Shown piece after piece: positions 44,363 to 53,574 of a stretch of 64,000 bases of DNA. The stretch covers positions 1,488,001-1,552,000 of the forward strand of contig NZ_NPDM01000001.1 in NCBI RefSeq assembly GCF_002812085.1. Direction: 5' to 3'. Below the pieces are notes generated by a model that saw only the letters and a list, made by a program, of their open reading frames with translations, had not been told where the DNA came from and ran no database searches. A program made the position numbers and the translations under genes. Numbering within the stretch: the stretch's first letter is position 1; each line of letters opens with the position of its first letter. Origin of the DNA: Leptospira levettii. Its GTDB lineage: Bacteria; Spirochaetota; Leptospiria; Leptospirales; Leptospiraceae.

Positions 44363-44986
44363 TCACCTTTGGTTTGGGCGGAAAAAGAAGGTGGAACCTG
44401 TCTCCATTTCCACACTGCCGTGGATGGATTGGAAACCTTTGGGTTCTCTGAACACCGTGATCTTGGTTTGGATTGGTGTGCCCGTGTTTCGTTTGGTTGG
44501 ACTGAACCTAATTCTGACCTCGCTTAGGCCTGGATCGACTACTTGTGCTAAGTAGGAATCCTTTCCCCAATGGACGAGAACAAACTCTCGCACCCCAAAG
44601 ACTGGTGATGTTTCACGGGCCGTTCCCAAAAATTTAGCCACGAGGGATAAAAAGGTCAGTTCTTCCTCCCTGCCAAGTTGTGACACAAATTGTAAGAGGT
44701 GGGCACGTAAGTATTCTTTCGCATGGTTGTGAGCGAGGAGGACTCGGTGGTGACGGTCCAATTGGTTGTAAAATGTTTGCAGGAGGGAACGTTCCATTTG
44801 GTTACACCCCGCTCGGAATGCTAGGCGATCGAGGCGTTTACGATGCATTTGGACGAGTTCATACCTGTGGGTGAAGTAAGCACTGATCCGAAAGGCAAAG
44901 TAAAAAAATAAGAGAAGGCCTACCAGTTGTAAGAGAACTAATTCAGGATTTCCCTTCCAGATCCAAACTGGTTTTTCCGAAAACAT
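44363..44986 (-). CDS. Membrane-anchored conserved hypothetical upstream of mreC
   Basis: 207 residues, not recognised. One hydrophobic segment (about 17-34) is followed by a basic helical region with many Arg and His (HRYELVQMHRKRLDRLAFRAGC, YNQLDRHHRVLLAHNHAKEYLRAHLL) and a C-terminal beta-rich part. The layout of anchor, helical region and beta domain resembles PilZ-N-type proteins of spirochaetes, but no RxxxR/DxSxxG motif for c-di-GMP binding is visible. It is 82 bases upstream of mreC, in the slot where mreB often sits. Confidence 0.72.
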   Translation of the reverse strand: MFSEKPVWIWKGNPELVLLQLVGLLLFFYFAFRISAYFTHRYELVQMHRKRLDRLAFRAGCNQMERSLLQTFYNQLDRHHRVLLAHNHAKEYLRAHLLQFVSQLGREEELTFLSLVAKFLGTARETSPVFGVREFVLVHWGKDSYLAQVVDPGLSEVRIRFSPTKRNTGTPIQTKITVFREPKGFQSIHGSVEMETGSTFFFRPNQR

Positions 44987-45048
44987 TGTTTGTTAGACGA
45001 AAGGGAATCGAATTAACACCAAGGAGACTTTATTCTTGGATTGGATGT

Positions 45049-46617
45049 TCAATGTTTGATGGAAGAATACTTGTAAACGGAAATACTAGCATTTTCAATT
45101 TTTGATTTTAGGCTATACGCTTTTGCAATTTGACCCAGTTGAATTGGTGCACCGGAATACCGACTTTGGATGATGCTGATTTCGGTATCTGGGTTGAGTT
45201 TCTCAATTTCTTGGCTCATTTCGATCCACGATTTTTCTTCAAAGGTTAGAATATTTTTACCTGATAGATACAAATCAGAAAGACTCATGAGAGCCCCCAT
45301 ATCACGTACAAGAACAACTTCAGTTTTATTTTGTTTTAATAATGTGTAGTTTAAATCATAACCCTTATAGATTAAAAAGGAAAAATTGAAACTCAGGATG
45401 AGGGTGAAAATACTCCAACCATAAAGAAGTCCGAATCCGATTTTTTTGTTTAACGTATCCAGATGAACCGTATGGAAAGTCAGAATCACTAAAATTGGAT
45501 ATAAAAAATAGGCAAATCGTAATCCTAAATAATAGGTTGCCGATGTTGGTGAAACAAGTATTAAGATGGGAAGAGCCCAAAGGAATGTATATAGAAATTT
45601 AATTTCAGAACTTTCTTTTTGATACTGATGGAATCGGAACTGAAACAAAGCAAATACCAAAATTGGCATCTGAAACAACAGAGGGTTAAAATAAAATGGA
45701 GAATAATAAAATAAATTTCGAATGAGACCAACAATTCTTTCTCCAAACGAAACATAGTGAATTGGATCAAATGCTTTAATCCCAAGTGGATGGTGTACCA
45801 ATACTTGATTGAGTAACAAAATAGGAAGAATACTCGAAACAATACCAAAGATTGCAATTTTCACTTGGCTCATTGGATTTTTGAAACGATCCACTGAAAG
45901 ATTGTAAATAGCCAATGGATATACCAATACATTCACACATGTTTCTGGTCTGAATAAAAACAGAATTCCAATACAAAAACCACTCATCCAAATTTGAAGT
46001 TTGTTAGGTTTTAATAATAACCTATAAATAGCAAATAGGAATAAAAATCCTGTCAGTATATGCTCTTCTAAATCAAAAACAGAGGTTCCATACGAAGTTC
46101 CAAATCGAATCAGGAAAAGCGAAAGTATAATTTTCCAAAAATCCAACTTGAGAATTTTTCCAATTTGAAACATCCAATAGAGTATAAATCCAACAAGTAT
46201 ATGTTGGAAAACCATGATCCCAATTTGCCCCCCAAAAATGGTTGGGAAATACATAATATAAGAAAGTGCGTATGGAAATAGATAATAACAGGATCCGTTT
46301 TGTATTGTGATCACACCTGTTTTTTTTGTTTGAACAAAATTAGGATCAAATTCTTTCCCTGGATAGGAGCAGGTAATATCTTTAAAATTTTTAGATTTTA
46401 AATCTTGGATTTGGATCCATTTGAATCCGGCATCACCGTAAAAATGGAAATCAAATCCGTAAAATGTTTTTGGATCAACTTCGCTATTTAATTCGATCAG
46501 ATTTTTTTTATGAATTTTATGGATTTGGAAGATTCCAATTAAAAATGAAAAAAAAGTGGAAAAAACAATCAGTAAAAGAACAATTTTTTTTTCATTCAGG
46601 GATTGGAAATTTATCAT
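45049..46617 (-). CDS. Polytopic membrane protein, GT-C glycosyltransferase-like
   Basis: 522 residues with about ten to twelve hydrophobic segments. The first outer loop has Asp/Glu residues soon after the first segment (NSEVDPKTFYGFDFHFYGDAGF) like the catalytic loop of GT39/PMT-ArnT-type glycosyltransferases, and the C-terminal domain of about 90 residues is soluble (VVLVRDMGALMSLSDLY). It would use a lipid-linked sugar to modify lipid A, protein or polysaccharide; the donor and acceptor are unknown. Rank II alternative: a polymer-related membrane protein without enzyme activity. Confidence 0.7.
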   Translation of the reverse strand: MINFQSLNEKKIVLLLIVFSTFFSFLIGIFQIHKIHKKNLIELNSEVDPKTFYGFDFHFYGDAGFKWIQIQDLKSKNFKDITCSYPGKEFDPNFVQTKKTGVITIQNGSCYYLFPYALSYIMYFPTIFGGQIGIMVFQHILVGFILYWMFQIGKILKLDFWKIILSLFLIRFGTSYGTSVFDLEEHILTGFLFLFAIYRLLLKPNKLQIWMSGFCIGILFLFRPETCVNVLVYPLAIYNLSVDRFKNPMSQVKIAIFGIVSSILPILLLNQVLVHHPLGIKAFDPIHYVSFGERIVGLIRNLFYYSPFYFNPLLFQMPILVFALFQFRFHQYQKESSEIKFLYTFLWALPILILVSPTSATYYLGLRFAYFLYPILVILTFHTVHLDTLNKKIGFGLLYGWSIFTLILSFNFSFLIYKGYDLNYTLLKQNKTEVVLVRDMGALMSLSDLYLSGKNILTFEEKSWIEMSQEIEKLNPDTEISIIQSRYSGAPIQLGQIAKAYSLKSKIENASISVYKYSSIKH

Positions 46618-47082
46618 TGTATTGCAATCATCTTGGTTCTGAGTTTCATTTTGATGATCTGTTGGAACTTAAATTTAGTTTCCTTGGATCTGCAAATCAT
46701 TTTATTCCATTGGTGAGAATCCGAACCAACGATCATTCCTAATTTTCGAATTCGAGATGATTGAATTTCTGGAAATCCAGTAAGAATCAGTAACTAATTC
46801 CAAAGAATTCCGTAGGGATGACAATTGGAAAGTTCGGTGGTATCAAAAATCAAATGCGAATGCAATTCAAATTCATTCATGACTAAAAACTCATGTGAAT
46901 CGCTACAAAATTATCACTCCATAAGAATTCTTTACCACCTATCACCTACTTCCACCCCCTAACAACTACCCACCAACTGTTAATCACTTGTTCTGGGCTC
47001 GTCGAACCATATGTAACAGTCTCTTCCTTGGTGACAATTTTATTTGTTTGTCAGAATTGAACTGATCATTAACACTAGTTCT
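46618..47082. other. 465-base intergenic region
   Basis: No supported gene. It holds a 10-bp palindrome TCGAATTCGA (46746-46755) and a C-rich, purine-poor stretch at about 46932-46978. A plus-strand frame from 46464 to 46742 is only a shadow of the membrane-protein gene. Confidence 0.5.
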
Positions 47083-47997
47083 ATGAAAATTAAATTGAAT
47101 ATTCTTCTTTCTATATTTTGTTTGTTTTGCATGCTTTTGACTGGAAATTGTGCAACTTACATGAAGTATGCTATGCAAGGAAACCAAGATTTGAATGTGA
47201 TTGGACCAGAAGACAGTCATATTTTTCTTGATGATGAAAAAATTGGTGAATCCTTTATCATTAAAGATGTTGGTTTTCCCAAAAAAGATGTTGTAGAAAA
47301 AAAGACAGTACGGATCGAAAAAACTGGATATGCTCCGCAAGTTATCGAATTAAAAAAGGGAACAAATAAATGGATCTGGGGAAACTTTTTGTTTTTACTT
47401 GGAGCACCCATCGGATTTGGAATTGATTATCTATCAGGTGTTTTTGAAAGTTTTACTCCACTCAATATTAAAGCAGATTTAATCCGTGATGAAAAACACA
47501 AAGTTGATTTAAATTCACCAACTCAAAAAAAATACAAAGCGGTTCTAGATGAGTCATCAAAAATTCCGGTAGTGATTACATACTCGAATCTTAGTGCAGT
47601 TAATATTGAGAAATTGGATGAGAAAGGAAATGTAATTCCCAATGCTAACGATGAATACACAAGTATTTTTCAAAACCAATCCAATGTAAAAACATTAAGT
47701 CCTGGTACCTACCGAATCAAGGGTATCTACCAAACTTCTAGAAGAAGTGGAAATACGATTACAACCTATACGGCAAAAAAAGCTGGAGAAATGATTCTTA
47801 CAATCCCTGGCGGAGGAGCTGGCGCATTTTGCGGTCTCATCGATAAAGAGAAAAAGGCGACATCCTTTCGTTTCATCCATATCAATGAACCTAGTGCGAA
47901 ATCTTTAGAAGGATTTTTGCCAAGGGCTCAGCTTTCCAATCGCATCGCTGGTAGTTGTGATGGAATCTTTGGACTCCAAGACCTACTCACTCAGTAA
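47083..47997 (+). CDS. Lipoprotein with PEGA-like domain
   Basis: 304 residues. Signal peptide (about 1-20) with a spirochaete-style lipobox (LLTGNC, Cys at residue 22). Residues about 35-95 form a PEGA-like strand pair (SHIFLDDEKIGESFIIK...VRIEKTGYAPQVIELKKGTN), followed by a hydrophobic segment WIWGNFLFLLGAPIGFGIDYLSG near 100-120 and a second beta-rich domain (PVVITYSNLSAVNIEKL) that repeats the PEGA-like ornament. It is probably an outer-membrane or periplasmic lipoprotein. Start at ATG 47083; the longer frame from a TTG at 47044 would break the signal peptide. Confidence 0.85.
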   Translation: MKIKLNILLSIFCLFCMLLTGNCATYMKYAMQGNQDLNVIGPEDSHIFLDDEKIGESFIIKDVGFPKKDVVEKKTVRIEKTGYAPQVIELKKGTNKWIWGNFLFLLGAPIGFGIDYLSGVFESFTPLNIKADLIRDEKHKVDLNSPTQKKYKAVLDESSKIPVVITYSNLSAVNIEKLDEKGNVIPNANDEYTSIFQNQSNVKTLSPGTYRIKGIYQTSRRSGNTITTYTAKKAGEMILTIPGGGAGAFCGLIDKEKKATSFRFIHINEPSAKSLEGFLPRAQLSNRIAGSCDGIFGLQDLLTQ

Positions 47998-48011
47998 TAC
48001 AAAGATAGGAT

Positions 48012-48045
48012 GGCATACATTCTCGCACCTAGCAGGATGTATGTC
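48012..48045 (+). terminator. Hairpin after the PEGA lipoprotein
   Basis: GGCATACAT (48012-48020) pairs with ATGTATGTC (48037-48045), a 9-bp stem with one G-U pair. It lacks a good T tract, so it may act weakly or as an mRNA end-protecting hairpin. Confidence 0.35.
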
Positions 48046-48139
48046 TTAGTTGGTGCACTGATTCGATTTTACAAAATCGCAAATTTGATCCAAAATCTTT
48101 TTCAAACTCGCCTATGATTGGATTCGTAAGGAGATGAGT

Positions 48140-48541
48140 ATGAATCCAATCATAAAATCAGAAGGGATCATTCAGATCGGTATCATTACCGAAAAACTGA
48201 TAGAATCGAAGGAGTTCTTCCAAAAATGGCTTGGGTGGCGAGTTAAGTTTGAATCTGAATGGTTCCTTCTTTTGTCACATCCCGAAAAAGAAGACAGAGA
48301 GATTGCATTTATGTTGCCTAACCAAACAGCCGTAAGGAAATCTTATTTTCAAAAAGCTTATACAGGTCAAGGAGTTTGGCTCATCATAGAATCAGAAGAG
48401 ATTAAGACATTGTATGAACAAATGGTGAATGTTGGAGCGCCAATCGATCTTCCGCTGACAAAAGAAGAATGGGGTGATTTACATTTTACAATGATTGATC
48501 CAAATGGAATCGGTCTTGACTTCGTACAAATGAGAAGCTAA
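48140..48541 (+). CDS. VOC (glyoxalase/bleomycin-resistance) superfamily protein
   Basis: 133 residues with two beta-alpha-beta-beta-beta halves of the VOC fold (GIITEKLIESKEFFQKWLG, ending with the typical FTMIDPNGIGLDFVQ). Metal ligands are not all obvious. I place the start at ATG 48140 because AAGGAG (48128-48133) is 6 bases before it; the ATG at 48134 directly abuts that site. Ends 11 bases before the AraC-type regulator, so the regulator may be translated with it. Confidence 0.85.
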   Translation: MNPIIKSEGIIQIGIITEKLIESKEFFQKWLGWRVKFESEWFLLLSHPEKEDREIAFMLPNQTAVRKSYFQKAYTGQGVWLIIESEEIKTLYEQMVNVGAPIDLPLTKEEWGDLHFTMIDPNGIGLDFVQMRS

Positions 48542-48552
48542 ACTTTTGTGGA

Positions 48553-49413
48553 TTGTATTCCAAGAAAGAATCATTCTTATATCCGATCTGGGAAAAATTA
48601 GAATCTAATCTTTCCAAAGAATTTGCACTAAATGAATTAGCATTTTTTTCTACCTATTCTCCTTGGCATTTTCATCGATTGTTTTCTCAATTTCAGTCGG
48701 AAAATGTTAAGGACTATGTTAGGCGATTACGTTTAGAAAAAGCTGCCTTTGAAATCAAAACTACCTCGTATCCGATTTTAGAGATCGCTCTAGAAACGGG
48801 TTATACCAGTCAAGAAGCATTTACAAAAGCATTCCGAAAGACCTTGGGCATTACTCCAGCTGCCTATAGAAAGAAATTCCAAACAAAACAAAGGAACTTT
48901 GGTGGTTTAGAGTCATTAAAAATTTTTGGGATTGGAAGAGAAGATATCAGTATAAAAAAGATTTCGTCATTCCATCTGCTTTACAAACGACATATCGGAC
49001 CATACGAAGAGATGCCTGGATTTCCAAAGGATTTAACTTTTTTAAAACCTTTTGAACAATGGTTCACCCAACAAAAACAATTTTCCAAAGATCAAAAATG
49101 GATTGGAATTTCTCAAGACGATCCAGACATCACAGATCCAGATAAAATCAGATTCGATATCGGTATCCCTGTTTTTTCTCGAACACAATGTCCTAGTGGG
49201 TTAGGGATACAAATTGTACATGGTGGCGAGAGGCTTCAAATTCGGGTTCGACTGCCTTATGAAAAACTGCCAGAAGTTTATAAGTCAGTGATCAACGAAT
49301 TCTTTCCAAAATTTCACAGACGTTTGGCAAATCATGCTCCCTTCGAAGTTTATTTGAAACGGGAACCAAAAGAAACTCCGATCACGGACCTTTACTTTGC
49401 TTTAAGAGATTGA
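48553..49413 (+). CDS. AraC family regulator with GyrI-like effector domain
   Basis: 286 residues. The N-terminal 110 residues are two helix-turn-helix units (SPWHFHRLF...VKDYVRRLRLEKAA and ILEIALETGYTSQEAFTKAFRKTLGITPAAYRKK), the AraC family signature. The rest is a GyrI/SOUL-type effector domain (about 130-285; IGPYEEMPGFPKDL, GIPVFSRTQCPSGLGIQIV, VYLKREP). This is the Rob/SoxS-like architecture that senses drugs or small ligands. The start is TTG 48553. Adjacent VOC protein suggests a small detoxification pair. Confidence 0.9.
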   Translation: MYSKKESFLYPIWEKLESNLSKEFALNELAFFSTYSPWHFHRLFSQFQSENVKDYVRRLRLEKAAFEIKTTSYPILEIALETGYTSQEAFTKAFRKTLGITPAAYRKKFQTKQRNFGGLESLKIFGIGREDISIKKISSFHLLYKRHIGPYEEMPGFPKDLTFLKPFEQWFTQQKQFSKDQKWIGISQDDPDITDPDKIRFDIGIPVFSRTQCPSGLGIQIVHGGERLQIRVRLPYEKLPEVYKSVINEFFPKFHRRLANHAPFEVYLKREPKETPITDLYFALRD

Positions 49414-49580
49414 TTCAAACCATTCTGAACGAATCAATTTTTCTAAAACGAAGAGGGAATGAACTTGGTTCAAAAATTCTCACTGGTTCGGAAATAAATT
49501 ATTTGACACTGGTTCAAAAAAGACACCAAAATGTCCCAATTGTTCAGATTATGTGAAAAATGTTCCGATTCGGAGGAAAT

Positions 49581-50846
49581 ATGAACACAAAAAAAACATT
49601 CGGTTTGGTGCTCGCTTTGGTATTTGCAGGATCTTTGTCTGCACAAACACAAAGCCAGATGTTCCAAAAGGTTGGTGTGATTGGAGATTCCTTGAGCCAA
49701 GGATTCTTCGGTGTGACCGTTGAGAAAAAAACACAAGATTGGGCTTACCCAGTACTCGTATCAAAACAAGCAGGTTCCTCAGTGTCTTACAATGTTCTGA
49801 AAGGACCATTTGTAAACTTAGAAGATGTCCTTAAATGGGACTGCGGTGTTTTTTGTATCGCTGAAAGTATCATTGGGGGAAATCAGTCTACCGTATCATT
49901 GCCAACTCATGCTGGTATCACTGGTGCGGAATACACAACGGTACTCAGAACTTCTGGTCAATGTGAAGACATCACTGCCACCAAACAAGAGAAAGAATGG
50001 TACTGGAAAGAATGGTATTGGTACACATATCGTTGGGTGACAGTTGCTGATTGCCAAGAACCAGATAAGTTCCACCGATTCGGATTACGCGATGCAGGAA
50101 CACAAGCGCAAGTAATGGAAAAAGTAAAACCAACCTTTCTTTTTGGTTCTGCTGGTGCTAACCATGTTCTTTGTACGGCACTTCATACTTCTACCGATTG
50201 TTTGGACGAAACACGATTCAAAAGAGATATTCGTGAATTTTTCCGAAGAATGGCTGCGATGGGAAGTTTACAAGGTGGAATACTCTTTACAGTTCCAAAC
50301 GTAACTGCAATTGCTTTTCTTGAAAGTTACAAAGATCCAAATGGTAGAGCAAATTATTCAGGACTCAAAGCATTTTTTAGAAATTCAGTTTCTGATCCGA
50401 ACCAAGTATTGGATGCAAATGAGATAACAACCATTTCTAACTTTTTGACCATGTTGAACAATGAAATCAAAGCTCAAGGAGCGACAATGCGTTTTGCAGT
50501 TGCTGACTTACGTGTGGTCTTTGATGACATCAAAGAAAATGGAAGACCCATTCAAAGTGCTTCAGGATGGTCTCCAGGTAGTGCACGTGCCAACTGGCCA
50601 ATTCCAAACCAACCAGGTGTGTTTGGTCTTGACGGAGTTCACCCGAACATGTATGGTCACTCACTATTTGCAAATGAGTTGATTAAAGCGATTAACTCTC
50701 GTTACGGATTTACAATCCCGCAAGTGAGTGAATACACTGCTTGGTATTACGATACACTCAACAGAAATCCAATTGATTTGAAAAAATTCTTAACGGAAAA
50801 CATTTTCGGTCAGGCAATTTCTTGGGTAGTGTCTATCTTTACATAA
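49581..50846 (+). CDS. Secreted SGNH/GDSL-type hydrolase
   Basis: 421 residues with a signal peptide (about 1-22, ending SLSAQ). Block I is [11 protein letters not shown] near 40 and block V is [17 protein letters not shown] near 350, giving catalytic Ser, Asp and His; block III is [10 protein letters not shown] near 185. It is a lipase/esterase-type enzyme for the periplasm or outside. Unusual: a short segment with eight Trp/Tyr (about residues 140-152), flanked by Cys, encoded by a near-repeat at 49995-50021. ATG 49581 follows GGAGGAAAT; ATG 49560 is an upstream option that breaks the signal peptide. Alone in its transcription unit. Confidence 0.9.
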   Translation: MNTKKTFGLVLALVFAGSLSAQTQSQMFQKVGVIGDSLSQGFFGVTVEKKTQDWAYPVLVSKQAGSSVSYNVLKGPFVNLEDVLKWDCGVFCIAESIIGGNQSTVSLPTHAGITGAEYTTVLRTSGQCEDITATKQEKEWYWKEWYWYTYRWVTVADCQEPDKFHRFGLRDAGTQAQVMEKVKPTFLFGSAGANHVLCTALHTSTDCLDETRFKRDIREFFRRMAAMGSLQGGILFTVPNVTAIAFLESYKDPNGRANYSGLKAFFRNSVSDPNQVLDANEITTISNFLTMLNNEIKAQGATMRFAVADLRVVFDDIKENGRPIQSASGWSPGSARANWPIPNQPGVFGLDGVHPNMYGHSLFANELIKAINSRYGFTIPQVSEYTAWYYDTLNRNPIDLKKFLTENIFGQAISWVVSIFT

Positions 50847-51288
50847 GAGTTTAGAAAGATGGGTAAACGGTCAGTTGGAATTGTCGAAAGCGATCAGTCC
50901 TTCGGCCGTTTGCTTATAAATGAATGTATTTATCAAAATAGACTTTTTTTCCTTCCTTTCAAAATAACCTTTTAACCAGAGATCAATGATCATGATCTAG
51001 CAGAGGTTTGAAACTGAATCAAATCAAAACCAAATTTGAAATTGAAATATCCAAAAACGGGAAGCACCTCCTCTGATATTCCCTTCAATGGAAGAAAAAA
51101 TATAAGTAATAATCGTTAGATCTGAATTTGGAATCAACAAGCATTTTCACCACCTAGAAATGCACTTTGCCTTTTGATCCGATCCATTCACAGAATGCGG
51201 CTACATTTACTTAGGATTCGAAATAAAGATAGGAATGAGGCAAAAATAGTTGATTCTTTTCTGAAGAATGTATATTTTAGACATATAC
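50847..51288. other. Intergenic region before the BrnT-BrnA gene
   Basis: About 440 bases without a supported gene. An AAACGG/CCGTTT pair near 50865-50915 could fold as a terminator stem for the SGNH gene, but the loop is long. It is AT-rich from about 51090 on, and holds no strong promoter that I can name. Confidence 0.45.
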
Positions 51289-51855
51289 ATGAAACTTCTC
51301 GACTTCTCGTTTATAGAAGGTTTTGATTGGGATCAGGGAAATATTCATAAAAATTGGTTTAAGCATAAAGTAAAGGTCGGGGAGATTGAGGAAATTTTCT
51401 TTAATGAGCCGATCCTGATTGCTTACGATGAAAATCATTCAGAAAAAGAAACGAGATTTGCAGCCCTAGGAATTTCAAATGATTCAAGGAGACTGTTCGC
51501 TGTATTCACCATTCGAAATAATAAAATTAGAATTATTTCTACTAGAGATATGAGTAAAAAGGAAAAAAAATTTATGAAATCTATCAAAAAGAAAATTCCT
51601 AAATTTAAATCCATTGATGAAGAAATTGAGTTTTGGGATAAAAATGAAGCTACTGATTATTTTAATTTTGAAAATTCAGGAAAAGTAAAATTTCCAAATC
51701 TTAAACCTTCTACTAAAATGATTTCTCTGCGATTACCTGAGTCACTACTTGAAAGACTTAAAACACTAGCCAATAAAAATGACGTACCCTATCAGTCTCT
51801 AATCAAGATATTACTTTCAGAAAAAGTGAGTGAAGAATTCAAGAAAGTCAGCTAA
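51289..51855 (+). CDS. brnT: BrnT toxin fused to BrnA/CopG-type antitoxin
   Basis: 188 residues in one frame. Residues 1-95 are a BrnT (DUF497) RNase toxin (FDWDQGNIHKNWFKHKVKVGEIEEIFF, RLFAVFTIRNNKIRIISTRDMSKKEKK). Residues 96-188 are a CopG/BrnA-type antitoxin (KKKIPKFKSIDEEIEFWD, PNLKPSTKMISLRLPESLLERLKTLANKNDVPYQSLI), with a ribbon-helix-helix DNA-binding part. In the usual pair these are two overlapping genes. Here they join through an A8 tract (51563-51570): one more A would end BrnT with the family-like IYE and stop at TAA, and one fewer would give an ATGA overlap. An internal ATG 51574 with AAGGA upstream could start a free antitoxin. Could be a real fusion, slippage, or a sequence error. 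Confidence 0.82.
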   Translation: MKLLDFSFIEGFDWDQGNIHKNWFKHKVKVGEIEEIFFNEPILIAYDENHSEKETRFAALGISNDSRRLFAVFTIRNNKIRIISTRDMSKKEKKFMKSIKKKIPKFKSIDEEIEFWDKNEATDYFNFENSGKVKFPNLKPSTKMISLRLPESLLERLKTLANKNDVPYQSLIKILLSEKVSEEFKKVS

Positions 51856-52108
51856 GTGCCTTACCACAGATTGGATTTTAAAAAAATATTTCTGGAAAAA
51901 GGTATGATTTAAGTAGAGGCTTACGAAAATACCAAGTTTGGACTGGGAAGAGTTGTTAGAACCGAACAGATTTGGTCAGGTGAAACTAATTCCTATGTTT
52001 AAAGCCTATAGAGATACAACTCTACCATTTTGTAATGCCTGAGTTAGACAAACGAGAGTTAATTTATAGAAAAGAAAATAGAATCAAATTTATTATCGGA
52101 GTTGGGAC

Positions 52109-52870
52109 ATGAGATTTTTTCAAAGTATTTTGATTGCAATTTATTCAATTCTTTTAATCACGAATTGTGACAAAAATCGTAATTGTATCATTAATGAGAA
52201 TGATGCAAATTTCTACATCAGAAAATTTAATAACAGTCTTCAATTAGAAGGAGTAATAATTAAAGGTACTACCTTGAATGTTACACAGACAATCAATGAG
52301 AGCGGAATGAATTTTTTGAGAATCAATCAAAATCTAAAAAATGAAAGTAAGTATTTTGATATCGAGGACAATGTCTCTTTTTGGATTAAAGAAAACCAAT
52401 GCCAGTATGTTGATTTGAACAAAAATGCAAAGCAGTATGATGTATTGTATTTTTATGATATATTTGATGAATATAACGGAATCGAGCTGGATAGAAAAGT
52501 TAGTTTTAAAATTTATTTACTGGAGGATAGTCACGTTTTGTTTTTACATTCGTTGAAAGGTGCTCCATTATGGATCGACGAATTCAATACTTCGGGAATT
52601 ACTTATTTTGCATATGGTAGAATCATTCAAAAGGATGGGTCAAAATACTCTTACTTATTTGAAAGCGCGTATACATATCCTGAGCAAAATATATTCGAAG
52701 ACACATTTTTGTTACCAGTGATGAAAGATAAAAATAAAATAAAAGTAAACTTAGAAATACAGTGCGAATTGTTGGACAAGGATACGGTATGTCATTTTGC
52801 CAATAAAAACACCAAATTTCGAAGTAGATTGCTAAAGGAAAAATATATATCCTTTGATAAAATACAATAA
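52109..52870 (+). CDS. Hypothetical lipoprotein
   Basis: 253 residues, not recognised. N-terminal signal with lipobox-like ILLITNC (Cys at residue 20) followed by CDKNRNC. The rest is beta-rich with many Asn, Lys and Ile (SLFWIKENQC...VSFKIYLLEDSHVLFLHSL) and has further Cys pairs near the end. A GGAG ribosome site is 8 bases before the ATG. Codon use is very AT-rich, unlike the neighbouring lipocalin gene. Confidence 0.75.
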   Translation: MRFFQSILIAIYSILLITNCDKNRNCIINENDANFYIRKFNNSLQLEGVIIKGTTLNVTQTINESGMNFLRINQNLKNESKYFDIEDNVSFWIKENQCQYVDLNKNAKQYDVLYFYDIFDEYNGIELDRKVSFKIYLLEDSHVLFLHSLKGAPLWIDEFNTSGITYFAYGRIIQKDGSKYSYLFESAYTYPEQNIFEDTFLLPVMKDKNKIKVNLEIQCELLDKDTVCHFANKNTKFRSRLLKEKYISFDKIQ

Positions 52871-53055
52871 TTTAGTGCATGAAGACACTTAATATTTGTT
52901 AAACATTTTTGACTTTCACTAGTCTTATGGTAGATTCGATTCGCCAGACCCCAAAGGTAGCTCAGGCTCTGTTGGCACAAAACTCACGATAGGAAATTGG
53001 TAAATCGTGTCAGGCATTTAAAAATGATTCGTCATATATATACCGGAGTCATCAT

Positions 53056-53574
53056 ATGAAGAAGTTTTTTCTGGTATTCGCTTTACTGTTTACTGGTTGT
53101 CTGACTGTCCCTGAAGGTGTTGATACCGTAAAGGGCTTTGAGCTTGAGAGGTATCTTGGCAAGTGGTACGAGGTTGCAAGGTTTGACCACTCTTTCGAAA
53201 GGGGGCTTGTGGATGTCACCGCTGCATATACAAAACGCGACGATGGTGGATTAAAAGTCATTAACCGTGGGTATGACAAGCTAAAACAGGAATGGAAAGA
53301 GATTGAGGGAAAAGCTTTCTTTCAGGATACACCTGATAGGGGATTACTAAAAGTTTCCTTCTTTGGGCCGTTTTACGGGACCTACAATATTGTTGAACTT
53401 GATAAAATCAATTACAGTTATGCCCTTGTCTGTGGTCCTGACAGGTCTTATCTCTGGATCATGGCAAGGACTCCAAAGGTTTCGAAAAAAATCACCAACG
53501 ACCTTTTGGCTAAGGCATCCTCTCTTGGTTTTGATACTTCCAAACTGATTTTTGTAGAGCATTCGAGAGAGTAA
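53056..53574 (+). CDS. blc: Lipocalin family outer-membrane lipoprotein (Blc-like)
   Basis: 172 residues. Signal peptide with lipobox LFTGC (Cys at residue 15). The lipocalin GxW signature is in RYLGKWYEVARFDHSFERGL near 33, with the second conserved region (VSFFGPFYGTYNIVELD) and the third, YSYALVCGPDRSYLWIMARTP near 130. It is the short bacterial Blc type that binds lysophospholipids or fatty acids at the outer membrane. GGAG 9 bases before the ATG. The gene is richer in G and C than its neighbours and lies in a segment with atypical sequence on both sides, which may mean it was acquired. Confidence 0.92.
   Translation: MKKFFLVFALLFTGCLTVPEGVDTVKGFELERYLGKWYEVARFDHSFERGLVDVTAAYTKRDDGGLKVINRGYDKLKQEWKEIEGKAFFQDTPDRGLLKVSFFGPFYGTYNIVELDKINYSYALVCGPDRSYLWIMARTPKVSKKITNDLLAKASSLGFDTSKLIFVEHSRE

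Noticed and set aside
52928..52985. tRNA-like pieces (GATTCGATTCGCC and GGTAGCTCAG)
   Set aside because: The T-arm-like piece precedes the D-arm-like piece and no acceptor or anticodon stem can be formed on either strand.
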